Source: Terriglobales bacterium
Lineage (GTDB): Bacteria; Acidobacteriota; Terriglobia; Terriglobales; Gp1-AA117
Direction of reading: 5' to 3'
Length of the DNA stretch: 5,775 nucleotides
Assembly: GCA_030150795.1 (NCBI GenBank)
Contig: JASLFF010000094.1
Span: forward strand, 1 to 5,775
Shown: one piece after another, positions 1-5,775 of the stretch
Position numbering within the stretch: the stretch's first letter is position 1
Layout: each line of letters begins with the position of its first letter
Position numbers and translations under genes: made by a program
The notes under the pieces: generated by a model
What the model saw: only the letters and a program-made list of their open reading frames with translations
Told to the model about the DNA's origin: nothing
Databases searched by the model: none

Positions 1-27
1 GGAAGATTGTAAGCCCATTCAGGCCAT

Positions 28-66
28 TGCCAAAATCGTTCGAAAATTGCCGAAGACTGCCAAAAT
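28..66. repeat. short direct repeats TGCCAAAAT in the ribBA leader
   Basis: The nonamer TGCCAAAAT occurs at 28-36 and again at 58-66. Related TTGCC cores lie at 27-31, 47-51 and 107-111, spaced by 20 and 60 bases. A TTCGAA palindrome sits at 39-44. The block lies upstream of the riboflavin gene and may continue to the left of the window. It could be the end of a short-repeat tract, degenerate binding sites, or chance in AT-biased spacer DNA. No function is assigned. Confidence 0.3.
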
Positions 67-122
67 TGAGTATCCTGCGGACGCGCGGTTCCAAATCGGT
101 ACACGTTTGCCAATTTCAGGTT

Positions 123-131
123 TGCTACAAT
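123..131 (+). promoter_or_regulatory. possible extended -10 promoter for ribBA
   Basis: TGCTACAAT fits an extended -10 box (TGn plus TACAAT, one mismatch to TATAAT). A TTGCCA at 107-112 resembles a -35 hexamer, but the gap of 13 bases is too short, so the extended -10 would have to carry recognition. Transcription would then start near 138, only about nine bases before the ATG at 147, giving a very short leader. No FMN-riboswitch (RFN element) consensus is visible in the 146 bases before the gene. Confidence 0.3.
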
Positions 132-146
132 TTGGCGAGAGCTCCT

Positions 147-1292
147 ATGTCTTCCACAGCGTTTACCGACGTTCCCACGGCCATTGAAGAGATCCGCGCC
201 GGACGCATGATCGTGGTAGTGGACGATGAAGATCGCGAAAATGAAGGCGATCTCACCATGTCCGCGGAGAAGATTACGCCGGAAGCCATCAACTTTATGG
301 CGAAATTCGGGCGCGGGCTGATCTGCCTGGCCATGACGCCGGAGCGTCTGGACTACATGCGCATCGGGCCCATGACGCGCGAAAACACCTCTCCCTACGG
401 CACGGCGTTTTATGAAAGTGTAGAAGCACGTGACGGCGTTACCACCGGAATTTCAGCCCATGACCGCGCGCGGACGATTCAAGTTGCCATTGATCCAGCA
501 AGCCGCGCGGCTGATCTCGTCCGTCCGGGGCACGTCTTCCCTCTTGCGGCCCGCAAAGGGGGGGTGCTGGTAAGGGCCGGACAAACCGAAGCCTCGGTCG
601 ATCTGGCGCGGATGGCCGGCATGATTCCCGCCGGCGTGATCTGCGAGATCATGAATGAAGATGGAACCATGGCGCGCGTGCCCGATCTCACTGAATTCTG
701 CAAGACCCACGGCCTGAAAATGCTCACGGTGGCGGAATTGATCCGCTACCGGATGGAGACAGAGAGCCACGTAGTCCGGGTAGGCGAGGCCATGCTGCCC
801 ACGCGCCACGGCGAATTCCGCATGATTGCTTTTGAAAACCAGCTCGACGGCGAATCGCATGTTGCCCTGGTAAAAGGCGACGTGGAACGCGCCACCGGCC
901 CAGTGCTGGTACGCATGCATGCGCATTGTTTGGCGGGCGATGTCTTTGGCGGTTCGCTTTGCGATTGCCAGCAGGTGCTCGATCGGTCGCTGGAAATGAT
1001 TGCGCGTGAAGGCGCAGGCGCGCTGATCTATCTGCACCAAACGTCCAAGGGCTTCAATGTGGATGATGGAAAGCGGCTGGCCTTTCACCACGAGCGGCGA
1101 CAGACAGCACCGGCGCACCAGAGAAAGACCCAGCGCGAAATCGGAGTGGGCGCGCAAATCCTTTCCAGCCTGAACATCCATTCCATCCGCCTGCTCACCA
1201 ACCACCCAAAGCGCGTGGCCGCGCTGGAAGGATTCGGGATCAGAATTGTTGAGCAGGTCCCGGTGTCGACGGTGAAGACGGTCGAGAAATAG
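147..1292 (+). CDS. ribBA: RibBA-type riboflavin protein: DHBP synthase fused to a degenerate GTP cyclohydrolase II domain (RibBX-like)
   Basis: The predicted 381-residue cytosolic protein has two domains. Residues 1-205 are 3,4-dihydroxy-2-butanone 4-phosphate synthase (ribulose 5-phosphate to DHBP plus formate). They show [10 protein letters not shown] (26-35), [11 protein letters not shown] (97-107), RPGHVFPL (126-133) and PAGVICEI (161-168). Residues 206-381 resemble GTP cyclohydrolase II and keep the zinc cysteines C261, C272 and C274 and the C-terminal [10 protein letters not shown] block. The loop that is normally RQEGRGIGL reads HQTSKGFNV (297-305). The usual DxRxYG reads TQREIG (328-333), and no Tyr occurs between 296 and 330. 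GTP cyclohydrolase activity is therefore doubtful. In the first domain, RAGHTEA reads RAGQTEA, with Gln146 at the metal-ligand His position (E. coli His153). The frame is open from 27, but the ATG at 147 starts the family homology and has a weak GAGAG five bases upstream. The 40 extra residues upstream look unlike protein. The gene is convergent with pyrE. Confidence 0.9.
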   Translation: MSSTAFTDVPTAIEEIRAGRMIVVVDDEDRENEGDLTMSAEKITPEAINFMAKFGRGLICLAMTPERLDYMRIGPMTRENTSPYGTAFYESVEARDGVTTGISAHDRARTIQVAIDPASRAADLVRPGHVFPLAARKGGVLVRAGQTEASVDLARMAGMIPAGVICEIMNEDGTMARVPDLTEFCKTHGLKMLTVAELIRYRMETESHVVRVGEAMLPTRHGEFRMIAFENQLDGESHVALVKGDVERATGPVLVRMHAHCLAGDVFGGSLCDCQQVLDRSLEMIAREGAGALIYLHQTSKGFNVDDGKRLAFHHERRQTAPAHQRKTQREIGVGAQILSSLNIHSIRLLTNHPKRVAALEGFGIRIVEQVPVSTVKTVEK

Positions 1293-1298
1293 ATCATC

Positions 1299-1329
1299 GC
1301 ACCCGAGGGCGGCTGCACTCCATATTTTT
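1299..1329 (+). terminator. weak hairpin plus T-run between ribBA and pyrE
   Basis: The bases at 1299-1316 can fold with GCA/TGC outside and CCG/CGG inside around a four-base loop, with one mismatch. A TTTTT run follows at 1325-1329, eight bases after the stem. It starts seven bases after the ribBA stop, in the gap between two convergent genes, where a terminator is expected. The stem is short and the T-run is distant, so this is a weak candidate. Confidence 0.3.
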
Positions 1330-1333
1330 AACT

Positions 1334-1909
1334 TTAACGCAGCTTTAAATGCATGGCCTTCACGTCATTTGAAGTAAATACGCTGATGAATGACGCCGGC
1401 GCGGCGGCCTTCTCCACCGCAGGACGGCCACCGGCTTCAAGACGCTCAACCAGACAAGCAGCCCCGGCAACGTTGAAGCCGAATTCTCGTGCCGCTTCAA
1501 TGGCCTGGATCGTAGAGCTGCCGGTGGTGCAGACATCGTCCACAATCACCACGCGCGCGCCTTTTTCCTGAAAGCCTTCCACCCGGCGGCCCATGCCGTG
1601 CGCTTTCTCTGCTTTGCGCACCAGAAATCCATGGATCGGAGCACCCGCTTGTGAGCTGATGACTGACGTTGCAACAACGATGGGATCGGCACCCATGGTA
1701 AGGCCGCCAACAGCCTGCGGTTGCCAGCCCTGCTGCTGAATAAGCTCCAGAAAGACGCGCCCGGTGAGTTCCGCACCCTGCGCGTGAAGCGTGGTTGTAC
1801 GGCAATCAATGTAGTAGTCGCTCTTGCCGCCGGAAGAGAGCGTGAATTCGCCCAGACGGAAAGAGTTGGTAGCCAGCAACTTGAGAAGTTGGTCGCGCGC
1901 AGAAGACAT
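1334..1909 (-). CDS. pyrE: orotate phosphoribosyltransferase
   Basis: The enzyme joins orotate to PRPP to make orotidine 5'-monophosphate and pyrophosphate, the fifth step of de novo pyrimidine synthesis. It acts in the cytosol, normally as a homodimer. The 191 residues are near the usual length for bacterial PyrE. Visible landmarks are the N-terminal LSSGGKSDYYIDCR (24-37), which corresponds to the conserved TSGxKSxYY element, GGLTMGADP (68-76), the mobile catalytic loop RKAEKAHG (98-105) with Lys99, Lys102 and His104, and the PRPP-binding motif VVIVDDVCTTGSS (120-132). All key residues are present, so it should be active. The ATG at 1907-1909 gives a normal N-terminus. The bases before it are AT-rich and show no Shine-Dalgarno sequence. 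It starts 28 bases after the stop of the CPBP gene on the same strand, which suggests co-transcription. No attenuator-like structure is visible in that gap. Confidence 0.95.
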   Translation of the reverse strand: MSSARDQLLKLLATNSFRLGEFTLSSGGKSDYYIDCRTTTLHAQGAELTGRVFLELIQQQGWQPQAVGGLTMGADPIVVATSVISSQAGAPIHGFLVRKAEKAHGMGRRVEGFQEKGARVVIVDDVCTTGSSTIQAIEAAREFGFNVAGAACLVERLEAGGRPAVEKAAAPASFISVFTSNDVKAMHLKLR

Positions 1910-1937
1910 AGTTTTTTAAGATTAACTGATTTCCGGC

Positions 1938-2792
1938 TCAGATTCCCTGCATGTGACGGAATCCCTGCGTGGCAATATAGGTTTGCAATAACAGGAGAAA
2001 ATTATATGTCATGTGCACGATCACGCAGGTTGCAACGGAGTTGGTGCGCACTCGGGTGATCGTGAGCGTGAGACCGACCACAAAGATCAGCAGCAGAGGC
2101 GCCCACGAGTAGCCCAGTTGCGCGCCATGCAGCAGGGTAAAGGCGGAAGCGGTAATGATTACTGAAACGACCGTGCCTGTCCAACGCGCGAGTGCCGGAT
2201 AAAGGAACCCTCGAAAGAGCAGTTCTTCCATGAGCGGGGCGACCAGAATGCCGAAAGCCCCCAGCAGCAAGGCTGACGGACGGTCCTTGAAAAACTCTGT
2301 AATGGGCAGCGAGTCTGGTATCCAGCGATGGAGCGCGAACTGGCCGATGTCAGAAATCGCAGTCAGGGTCGCGCCTGTTACCAGCGCAAACACCCAAATG
2401 CGCCGTTGCGTTGGCACGTTCCAGTGGATGGCCTCAGTCAATGAGGTTTTGTGGCGGCCCCAAACCAGCAGCGCCATGAAACCAATAATCGCTAAGTAAA
2501 TCACAACCTGCATGGGCACAATGAAAAAAGCGTTTTTGCTCATGGCGTCTTCCAGCAATTTGGGATTCAGGCCGGAAGACTGATGGCTAAGAATGAAGAT
2601 GGTCGCAGCCAAGGTGCCAAGAACGACAAATGCGACGGCCATCGCCACACCCACCAGCAAGACATCCAGGAGATCAACTTCAGTTTTTGCCGGTTCGGGA
2701 AGCGGCAAGGACTCCATTGCCAGAGGGGGCAGCGAATCAGCCTGCGAAATGGGATCAAAAGACGGCACAAGAGTGAGGTTACGAGGCCTCAA
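1938..2792 (-). CDS. CPBP-family (CAAX protease/Abi) intramembrane metalloprotease
   Basis: This is a 284-residue inner-membrane protein. A hydrophilic N-terminal tail (about 1-40) is followed by roughly seven hydrophobic segments, near 41-69, 89-111, 132-155, 173-188, 206-222, 230-247 and 252-272. The family motifs are intact: EELLFRG (189-195, with Glu189, Glu190 and Arg194), FTLLH (218-222, His222) and HMTYN (260-264). Members include the eukaryotic Rce1 CAAX protease and bacterial proteins linked to bacteriocin immunity or membrane-protein cleavage. The substrate here cannot be read from the sequence. The start is uncertain. The first start-like codon is TTG at 2790-2792, and no ATG lies between it and the upstream stop. 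A GTG at residue 9 and an ATG at residue 26 (just before the membrane part) are alternatives, and none has a good Shine-Dalgarno sequence. It lies 207 bases downstream of uvrA and 28 bases upstream of pyrE. Confidence 0.88.
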   Translation of the reverse strand: MRPRNLTLVPSFDPISQADSLPPLAMESLPLPEPAKTEVDLLDVLLVGVAMAVAFVVLGTLAATIFILSHQSSGLNPKLLEDAMSKNAFFIVPMQVVIYLAIIGFMALLVWGRHKTSLTEAIHWNVPTQRRIWVFALVTGATLTAISDIGQFALHRWIPDSLPITEFFKDRPSALLLGAFGILVAPLMEELLFRGFLYPALARWTGTVVSVIITASAFTLLHGAQLGYSWAPLLLIFVVGLTLTITRVRTNSVATCVIVHMTYNFLLLLQTYIATQGFRHMQGI

Positions 2793-2834
2793 ATTCCAAT
2801 TTACACCATGGAGAGTTTTCTTAGGAAAGACTAA

Positions 2835-2878
2835 AGGGGTAGCGTTTCAAGCATTAGAAAGCCAAAGTCGCTACCCCT
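2835..2878. repeat. perfect 10-bp inverted repeat, 24-base loop, upstream of the CPBP gene
   Basis: AGGGGTAGCG at 2835-2844 is perfectly complementary to CGCTACCCCT at 2869-2878. Inside the loop, TTTC (2845-2848) can pair with GAAA (2857-2860) around eight bases, leaving an eight-base bulge. The structure lies 43 bases upstream of the proposed CPBP start and about 120 bases after the uvrA stop. On the minus strand it is followed by an interrupted T-rich stretch (TTTAGTCTTT), so it could be a weak uvrA terminator. A 5' leader structure or a dispersed intergenic repeat are equally possible. Confidence 0.6.
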
Positions 2879-2931
2879 CGATTGTGCCCAGGTATAAGGA
2901 GAAGGTTGAAGGCAATGTAATTTATTAAATC

Positions 2932-2955
2932 AATCATGAAATAACTTTTATGATT
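2932..2955. repeat. AT-rich hairpin in the uvrA-CPBP spacer
   Basis: The arms at 2932-2941 and 2946-2955 pair over ten positions (nine Watson-Crick plus one G-T) around the loop TAAC. It lies 45 bases after the uvrA stop in the most AT-rich part of the window. On the minus strand the wobble becomes a C-A mismatch, and no clean U-tract follows. As a uvrA terminator it would be poor. It shares four bases with the neighbouring palindrome. Confidence 0.35.
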
Positions 2956-2977
2956 TGTTACGAATTCGGAACAGATC
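2952..2977. promoter_or_regulatory. 26-bp imperfect palindrome, possible operator or hairpin
   Basis: The segment is symmetric about the bond between 2964 and 2965. The core CGAATTCG (2961-2968) is flanked by TGTT (2956-2959) and AACA (2970-2973), and then by GAT (2952-2954) and ATC (2975-2977). Eleven of thirteen symmetric pairs match. The exceptions are 2955/2974 and 2960/2969. The continuous symmetry with no spacer favours a site for a dimeric DNA-binding protein, although an RNA hairpin with an AATT loop is also possible. It lies 22 bases past the uvrA stop and 159 bases before the CPBP start. No regulator gene is in the window to pair with it. Confidence 0.4.
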
Positions 2978-2999
2978 CTAACAACAAACTTGTAATCAA

Positions 3000-5775
3000 T
3001 CACTTGCGTGATCTATTCATATATTCCGATAATGCCTGCCCTGTATAGGATTTCTTAATTTTGGAAACCTGATCCGGCGTTCCCTGTGCCACTACTCGTC
3101 CGCCATCCTCTCCACCTTCCGGGCCAAGATCAACAATCCAGTCTGCATTACGGATGACATCGAGATTATGCTCGATGATAACCACCGAATTTCCCAAATC
3201 GGTAAGACGATGGATGACCTCCAACAGCTTGCTCACATCTTCAAAATGCAGGCCGGTGGTAGGCTCGTCAAGCAGGTAAAGCGTGCGCCCGGTCTGCCGC
3301 TTGGAAAGCTCCTTAGCCAGCTTCATGCGCTGGGCTTCGCCGCCTGAAAGCGTGACCGCTGACTGACCCAGTTTGATGTAACCCAATCCCACGTCATCCA
3401 GAGTTTGCAATTTTTGCCGGATCTGCGGAATGTCTTCCAGGATCGGCAGTGCGTCAGCGACGGAAGTCTCCAGCAGATCAGCAATGGATTTTCCCTTGAA
3501 CCGCACCGCCAGCGTCTCGTGGTTATAACGATGGCCGCCGCATACCTCGCACAGCACGTAAACGTCGGGCATAAAATTCATTTCAATGCGGCGCTCACCT
3601 TCACCCTGGCAATGCTCGCAACGTCCACCCGACACGTTGAAGGAAAAGCGTCCGGCCTTGTAGCCGCGTTCGCGCGATTCCGGCAGCATCGCATAAAGAT
3701 CGCGGATGTGCGTGAAAACACCAGTATAGGTCGCGGGGTTGGAACGTGGGGTCCGGCCGATGGGCGATTGATCGATGCGAATGACTTTATCAATGTGCTC
3801 AGCGCCGGAGATTGCTTTGTGCGCTCCAGGCTCTTCACGCGATCGATAAAGCGCCTTGGCCAGCGCTTTATAAAGAATGTCATTCACCAGCGTGGATTTT
3901 CCCGAGCCTGAAACGCCGGTCACAACGGTGATTACGCCCAGAGGAAACGTCACGTCAATGCTGCGCAGGTTATTGGCCTTGGCGCCCAGGACTGTAACAG
4001 CTTTGCCATTGGTGGCACGCGGCTCAAAGCGCGCGGCAATGTTTTTTTGCCCGGAAATGTATTGGCCCGTGAGTGATCCAGCCTGGTCCATAATTTGGGC
4101 CGGTGTGCCGGAAGCCACCACGCCACCGCCCAGCAATCCCGCTCCAGGACCAAGATCAATTACATAGTCAGCGCGACGAATCGTTTCTTCATCGTGCTCC
4201 ACTACCAGCACGGTATTGCCCAGATCGCGCAAATGCTCCAGCGCCTGAAGCAGCCGGTTGTTATCGCGATGATGGAGCCCGATGGAAGGCTCGTCGAGAA
4301 CATAAAGCACTCCGCGCAGCTTGGAACCGATCTGTGTCGCCAATCGAATGCGCTGGCCTTCTCCGCCGGAAAGCGTGGCCGCCGAACGGTCCAGCGATAT
4401 ATATCCCAGGCCCACGGCATGCAGAAACTGGAGACGTTCGCTGATCTCATGCAGCACCCGGCCGGCAATCAGCCGATCCCGGTCAGTCAGCGTAATTTTT
4501 GCGGCAACTCCCACGGAGCGCGAAACCGACAGAGCGGTGAAGTCTGAGATGGAGAGCCCATTTACCTTGACGCCAACACTTTCCGGACGCAGCCGCTTGC
4601 CCTGGCATACGGGACACTTCGTCGCTGACATGTAACTCAGCATCCATTCGCGATAGCTCTCGGAAGTGGATTCTTCAAGATTTTGTTTTAAAAAGCCCAG
4701 CACGCCGCGAAAACCCAGGCGCGGAGCTTCTTTTTCGTCAGGACCATAAAGCAGCAGATTCTGGATTTTTGCCGGAAACTTTTCAAACGGAGTCGCTAGA
4801 TCAAGCTTGTATGCCGCAGCAACGATATCGACCATCCGCTGAAGATACGAAGATCCCGATCCCGGGCCGAGCGCACCATCCAGCAGCGGCTTGGACCAAT
4901 CCACGATGATCTTGGCCGGATCAAAATCATACCTGCTGCCGAGCCCATTGCATTCCGGGCAAGCGCCATACACGCTGTTAAAAGAAAACGAGCGCGGTTC
5001 CAGTGAAGGGATGTTAATACCGCAATCTGGGCAGGCCATCCGGGCTGAAAAAAGATGCTCTTCCCCATTCACTACTGCCACCTGCACCAGTCCCTTGCCA
5101 AGTTTCATAGCCGTGGCCACGGACTGTTCCAGACGCTTCTCAATCCCCGGCTTAACCAGCAGGCGGTCAATCACAACTTCTATCGTGTGGTTCTTGCGCT
5201 TATCAAGTTGGATTTCGTCCAGTTCCTCGTCCAGGTGCCGCAGCTCGCCATCGATACGGGCGCGCACAAAGCCATGTTGTGCCAGCTTAGCCAGTTCGTC
5301 CTTGAACTCGCCTTTGCGTCCGCGCACCAGCGGCGCCAGGATCATCACGCGGTCTTCAGCTTTCAGCTGCATCACGCGCTGCACAATCTGGTCAGACGTT
5401 TGGCGGCTGATGGGCTTATCGCATTTAGGGCAATGCGGCACGCCAACTGAGGCGTACAACAGGCGTAAATAATCGTAAATCTCAGTGATTGTTCCGACTG
5501 TAGAGCGCGGGCTGCGTGAGGTAGTCTTTTGCTCAATGGAGATTGCCGGACTCAGGCCATCAATGGAGTCCACGTCCGGACGCTCCATTTGATCGAGAAA
5601 CTGGCGCGCGTATGCGGAGAGCGTTTCTACATAGCGGCGCTGGCCTTCGGCATAAATAGTGTCAAAAGCGAGCGACGATTTGCCTGAACCGCTAAGCCCC
5701 GTAATTACCGTCAAGGTATTGCGCGGGATTTCAACCGAGATGTTTTTCAAATTGTGCTGGCGAGCGCCGCGCACC
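3000..5775 (-). CDS. uvrA: UvrABC system protein A (excinuclease ATPase), 5' end cut by the window
   Basis: UvrA is the damage-recognising ATPase of nucleotide excision repair. It dimerises, scans DNA and loads UvrB in the cytosol. Some 924 codons are visible, against about 940 for E. coli UvrA. The sequence opens with [11 protein letters not shown], which in relatives follows only a few residues, so little is missing. The GTG at the edge encodes an internal Val of the usual VRGAR and is probably not the true start. Numbering from that codon, the first ATPase half has Walker [10 protein letters not shown] (26-34), zinc cysteines C248, C251, C272 and C275, the signature LSGGEGQR (468-475) and Walker B VLDEPS (492-497). 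The second half has Walker [10 protein letters not shown] (620-628), zinc cysteines C719, C722, C742 and C745, LSGGEAQR (809-816) and LLDEPTTG (834-841). CPKC (115-118) and CPVC (387-390) are extra Cys pairs common in the family. All motifs are intact. The stop is TGA. The promoter and any SOS box lie outside the window. Confidence 0.97.
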   Translation of the reverse strand, partial: VRGARQHNLKNISVEIPRNTLTVITGLSGSGKSSLAFDTIYAEGQRRYVETLSAYARQFLDQMERPDVDSIDGLSPAISIEQKTTSRSPRSTVGTITEIYDYLRLLYASVGVPHCPKCDKPISRQTSDQIVQRVMQLKAEDRVMILAPLVRGRKGEFKDELAKLAQHGFVRARIDGELRHLDEELDEIQLDKRKNHTIEVVIDRLLVKPGIEKRLEQSVATAMKLGKGLVQVAVVNGEEHLFSARMACPDCGINIPSLEPRSFSFNSVYGACPECNGLGSRYDFDPAKIIVDWSKPLLDGALGPGSGSSYLQRMVDIVAAAYKLDLATPFEKFPAKIQNLLLYGPDEKEAPRLGFRGVLGFLKQNLEESTSESYREWMLSYMSATKCPVCQGKRLRPESVGVKVNGLSISDFTALSVSRSVGVAAKITLTDRDRLIAGRVLHEISERLQFLHAVGLGYISLDRSAATLSGGEGQRIRLATQIGSKLRGVLYVLDEPSIGLHHRDNNRLLQALEHLRDLGNTVLVVEHDEETIRRADYVIDLGPGAGLLGGGVVASGTPAQIMDQAGSLTGQYISGQKNIAARFEPRATNGKAVTVLGAKANNLRSIDVTFPLGVITVVTGVSGSGKSTLVNDILYKALAKALYRSREEPGAHKAISGAEHIDKVIRIDQSPIGRTPRSNPATYTGVFTHIRDLYAMLPESRERGYKAGRFSFNVSGGRCEHCQGEGERRIEMNFMPDVYVLCEVCGGHRYNHETLAVRFKGKSIADLLETSVADALPILEDIPQIRQKLQTLDDVGLGYIKLGQSAVTLSGGEAQRMKLAKELSKRQTGRTLYLLDEPTTGLHFEDVSKLLEVIHRLTDLGNSVVIIEHNLDVIRNADWIVDLGPEGGEDGGRVVAQGTPDQVSKIKKSYTGQALSEYMNRSRK

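Noticed and set aside
27..146. N-terminal extension of RibBA by 40 residues
   Set aside because: The extra residues look like translated spacer and overlap the TGCCAAAAT repeats and the -10-like box. Family homology begins right after the ATG at 147.
1020..1140. Frameshift in ribBA as the cause of the odd GTP cyclohydrolase II segment
   Set aside because: The frame stays open, the spacing to the next conserved block is close to that of E. coli RibA, and homology resumes in the same frame at [10 protein letters not shown].
453..1205. 250-codon open frame on the minus strand inside ribBA
   Set aside because: It lies wholly antisense to a clear gene, has no recognisable domain, and fits the open antisense frames that codon bias produces in GC-rich genes.
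2854..2937. 27-residue hydrophobic open frame on the minus strand in the uvrA-CPBP spacer (begins MIDLINYIAF)
   Set aside because: There is no Shine-Dalgarno sequence, it runs through both inverted repeats, and frames of this length are expected by chance in AT-rich DNA.
2952..2977. LexA/SOS box
   Set aside because: The site lacks the spacing of the known CTG-N10-CAG or GAAC-N4-GTTC forms in the right orientation, and it is downstream of uvrA, not at its promoter.
4891..5472. 193-codon open frame on the plus strand inside uvrA
   Set aside because: It is antisense to intact UvrA zinc-finger and ATPase coding sequence, with low-complexity Ser/Arg-rich translation typical of a shadow frame.
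1938..5775. A defence or bacteriocin-immunity island around the CPBP (Abi) gene
   Set aside because: Its neighbours are the core genes uvrA and pyrE. There is no toxin, peptide precursor, transporter or mobile element in the window.

Overview
The window is ordinary bacterial chromosome, moderately GC-rich and densely coded. It holds four protein genes and no RNA genes, mobile elements or CRISPR. The organism is most likely a Gram-negative-type soil bacterium. The style of the RibBA and PyrE proteins and the weak Shine-Dalgarno sequences remind me of Acidobacteriota, but this is a low-confidence impression from memory and no marker gene here settles it.

Layout. At the left, 1-146 is a short leader with a few TTGCC/TGCCAAAAT repeats and an extended -10-like box just before a plus-strand riboflavin gene of the ribBA type (147-1292). 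This gene ends 41 bases from the 3' end of pyrE, which lies on the minus strand (1334-1909), so the two genes converge. A weak hairpin with a following T-run sits between them. On the minus strand the order of reading is uvrA (5775-3000, 5' end cut by the window), a 207-base AT-rich spacer with dyad symmetries, a CPBP-family membrane protease gene (2792-1938), and then pyrE 28 bases further on. CPBP and pyrE are close enough to be co-transcribed. uvrA probably forms a separate unit.

Function. The genes serve separate housekeeping roles: riboflavin precursor synthesis, pyrimidine synthesis, membrane proteolysis or protein modification, and nucleotide excision repair. Nothing suggests that they form one system.

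The points most worth a second look are in the ribBA product and the uvrA-CPBP spacer. The C-terminal GTP cyclohydrolase II-like domain of RibBA keeps the zinc cysteines but has lost the RQEGRGIGL-type loop, the catalytic Asp and the Tyr, as in the described RibBX variants. Its N-terminal DHBP synthase domain has Gln where the metal-binding His of E. coli RibB stands. The spacer holds a 26-bp imperfect palindrome and a perfect 10-bp inverted repeat with a 24-base loop. I found no convincing new multi-gene system here.
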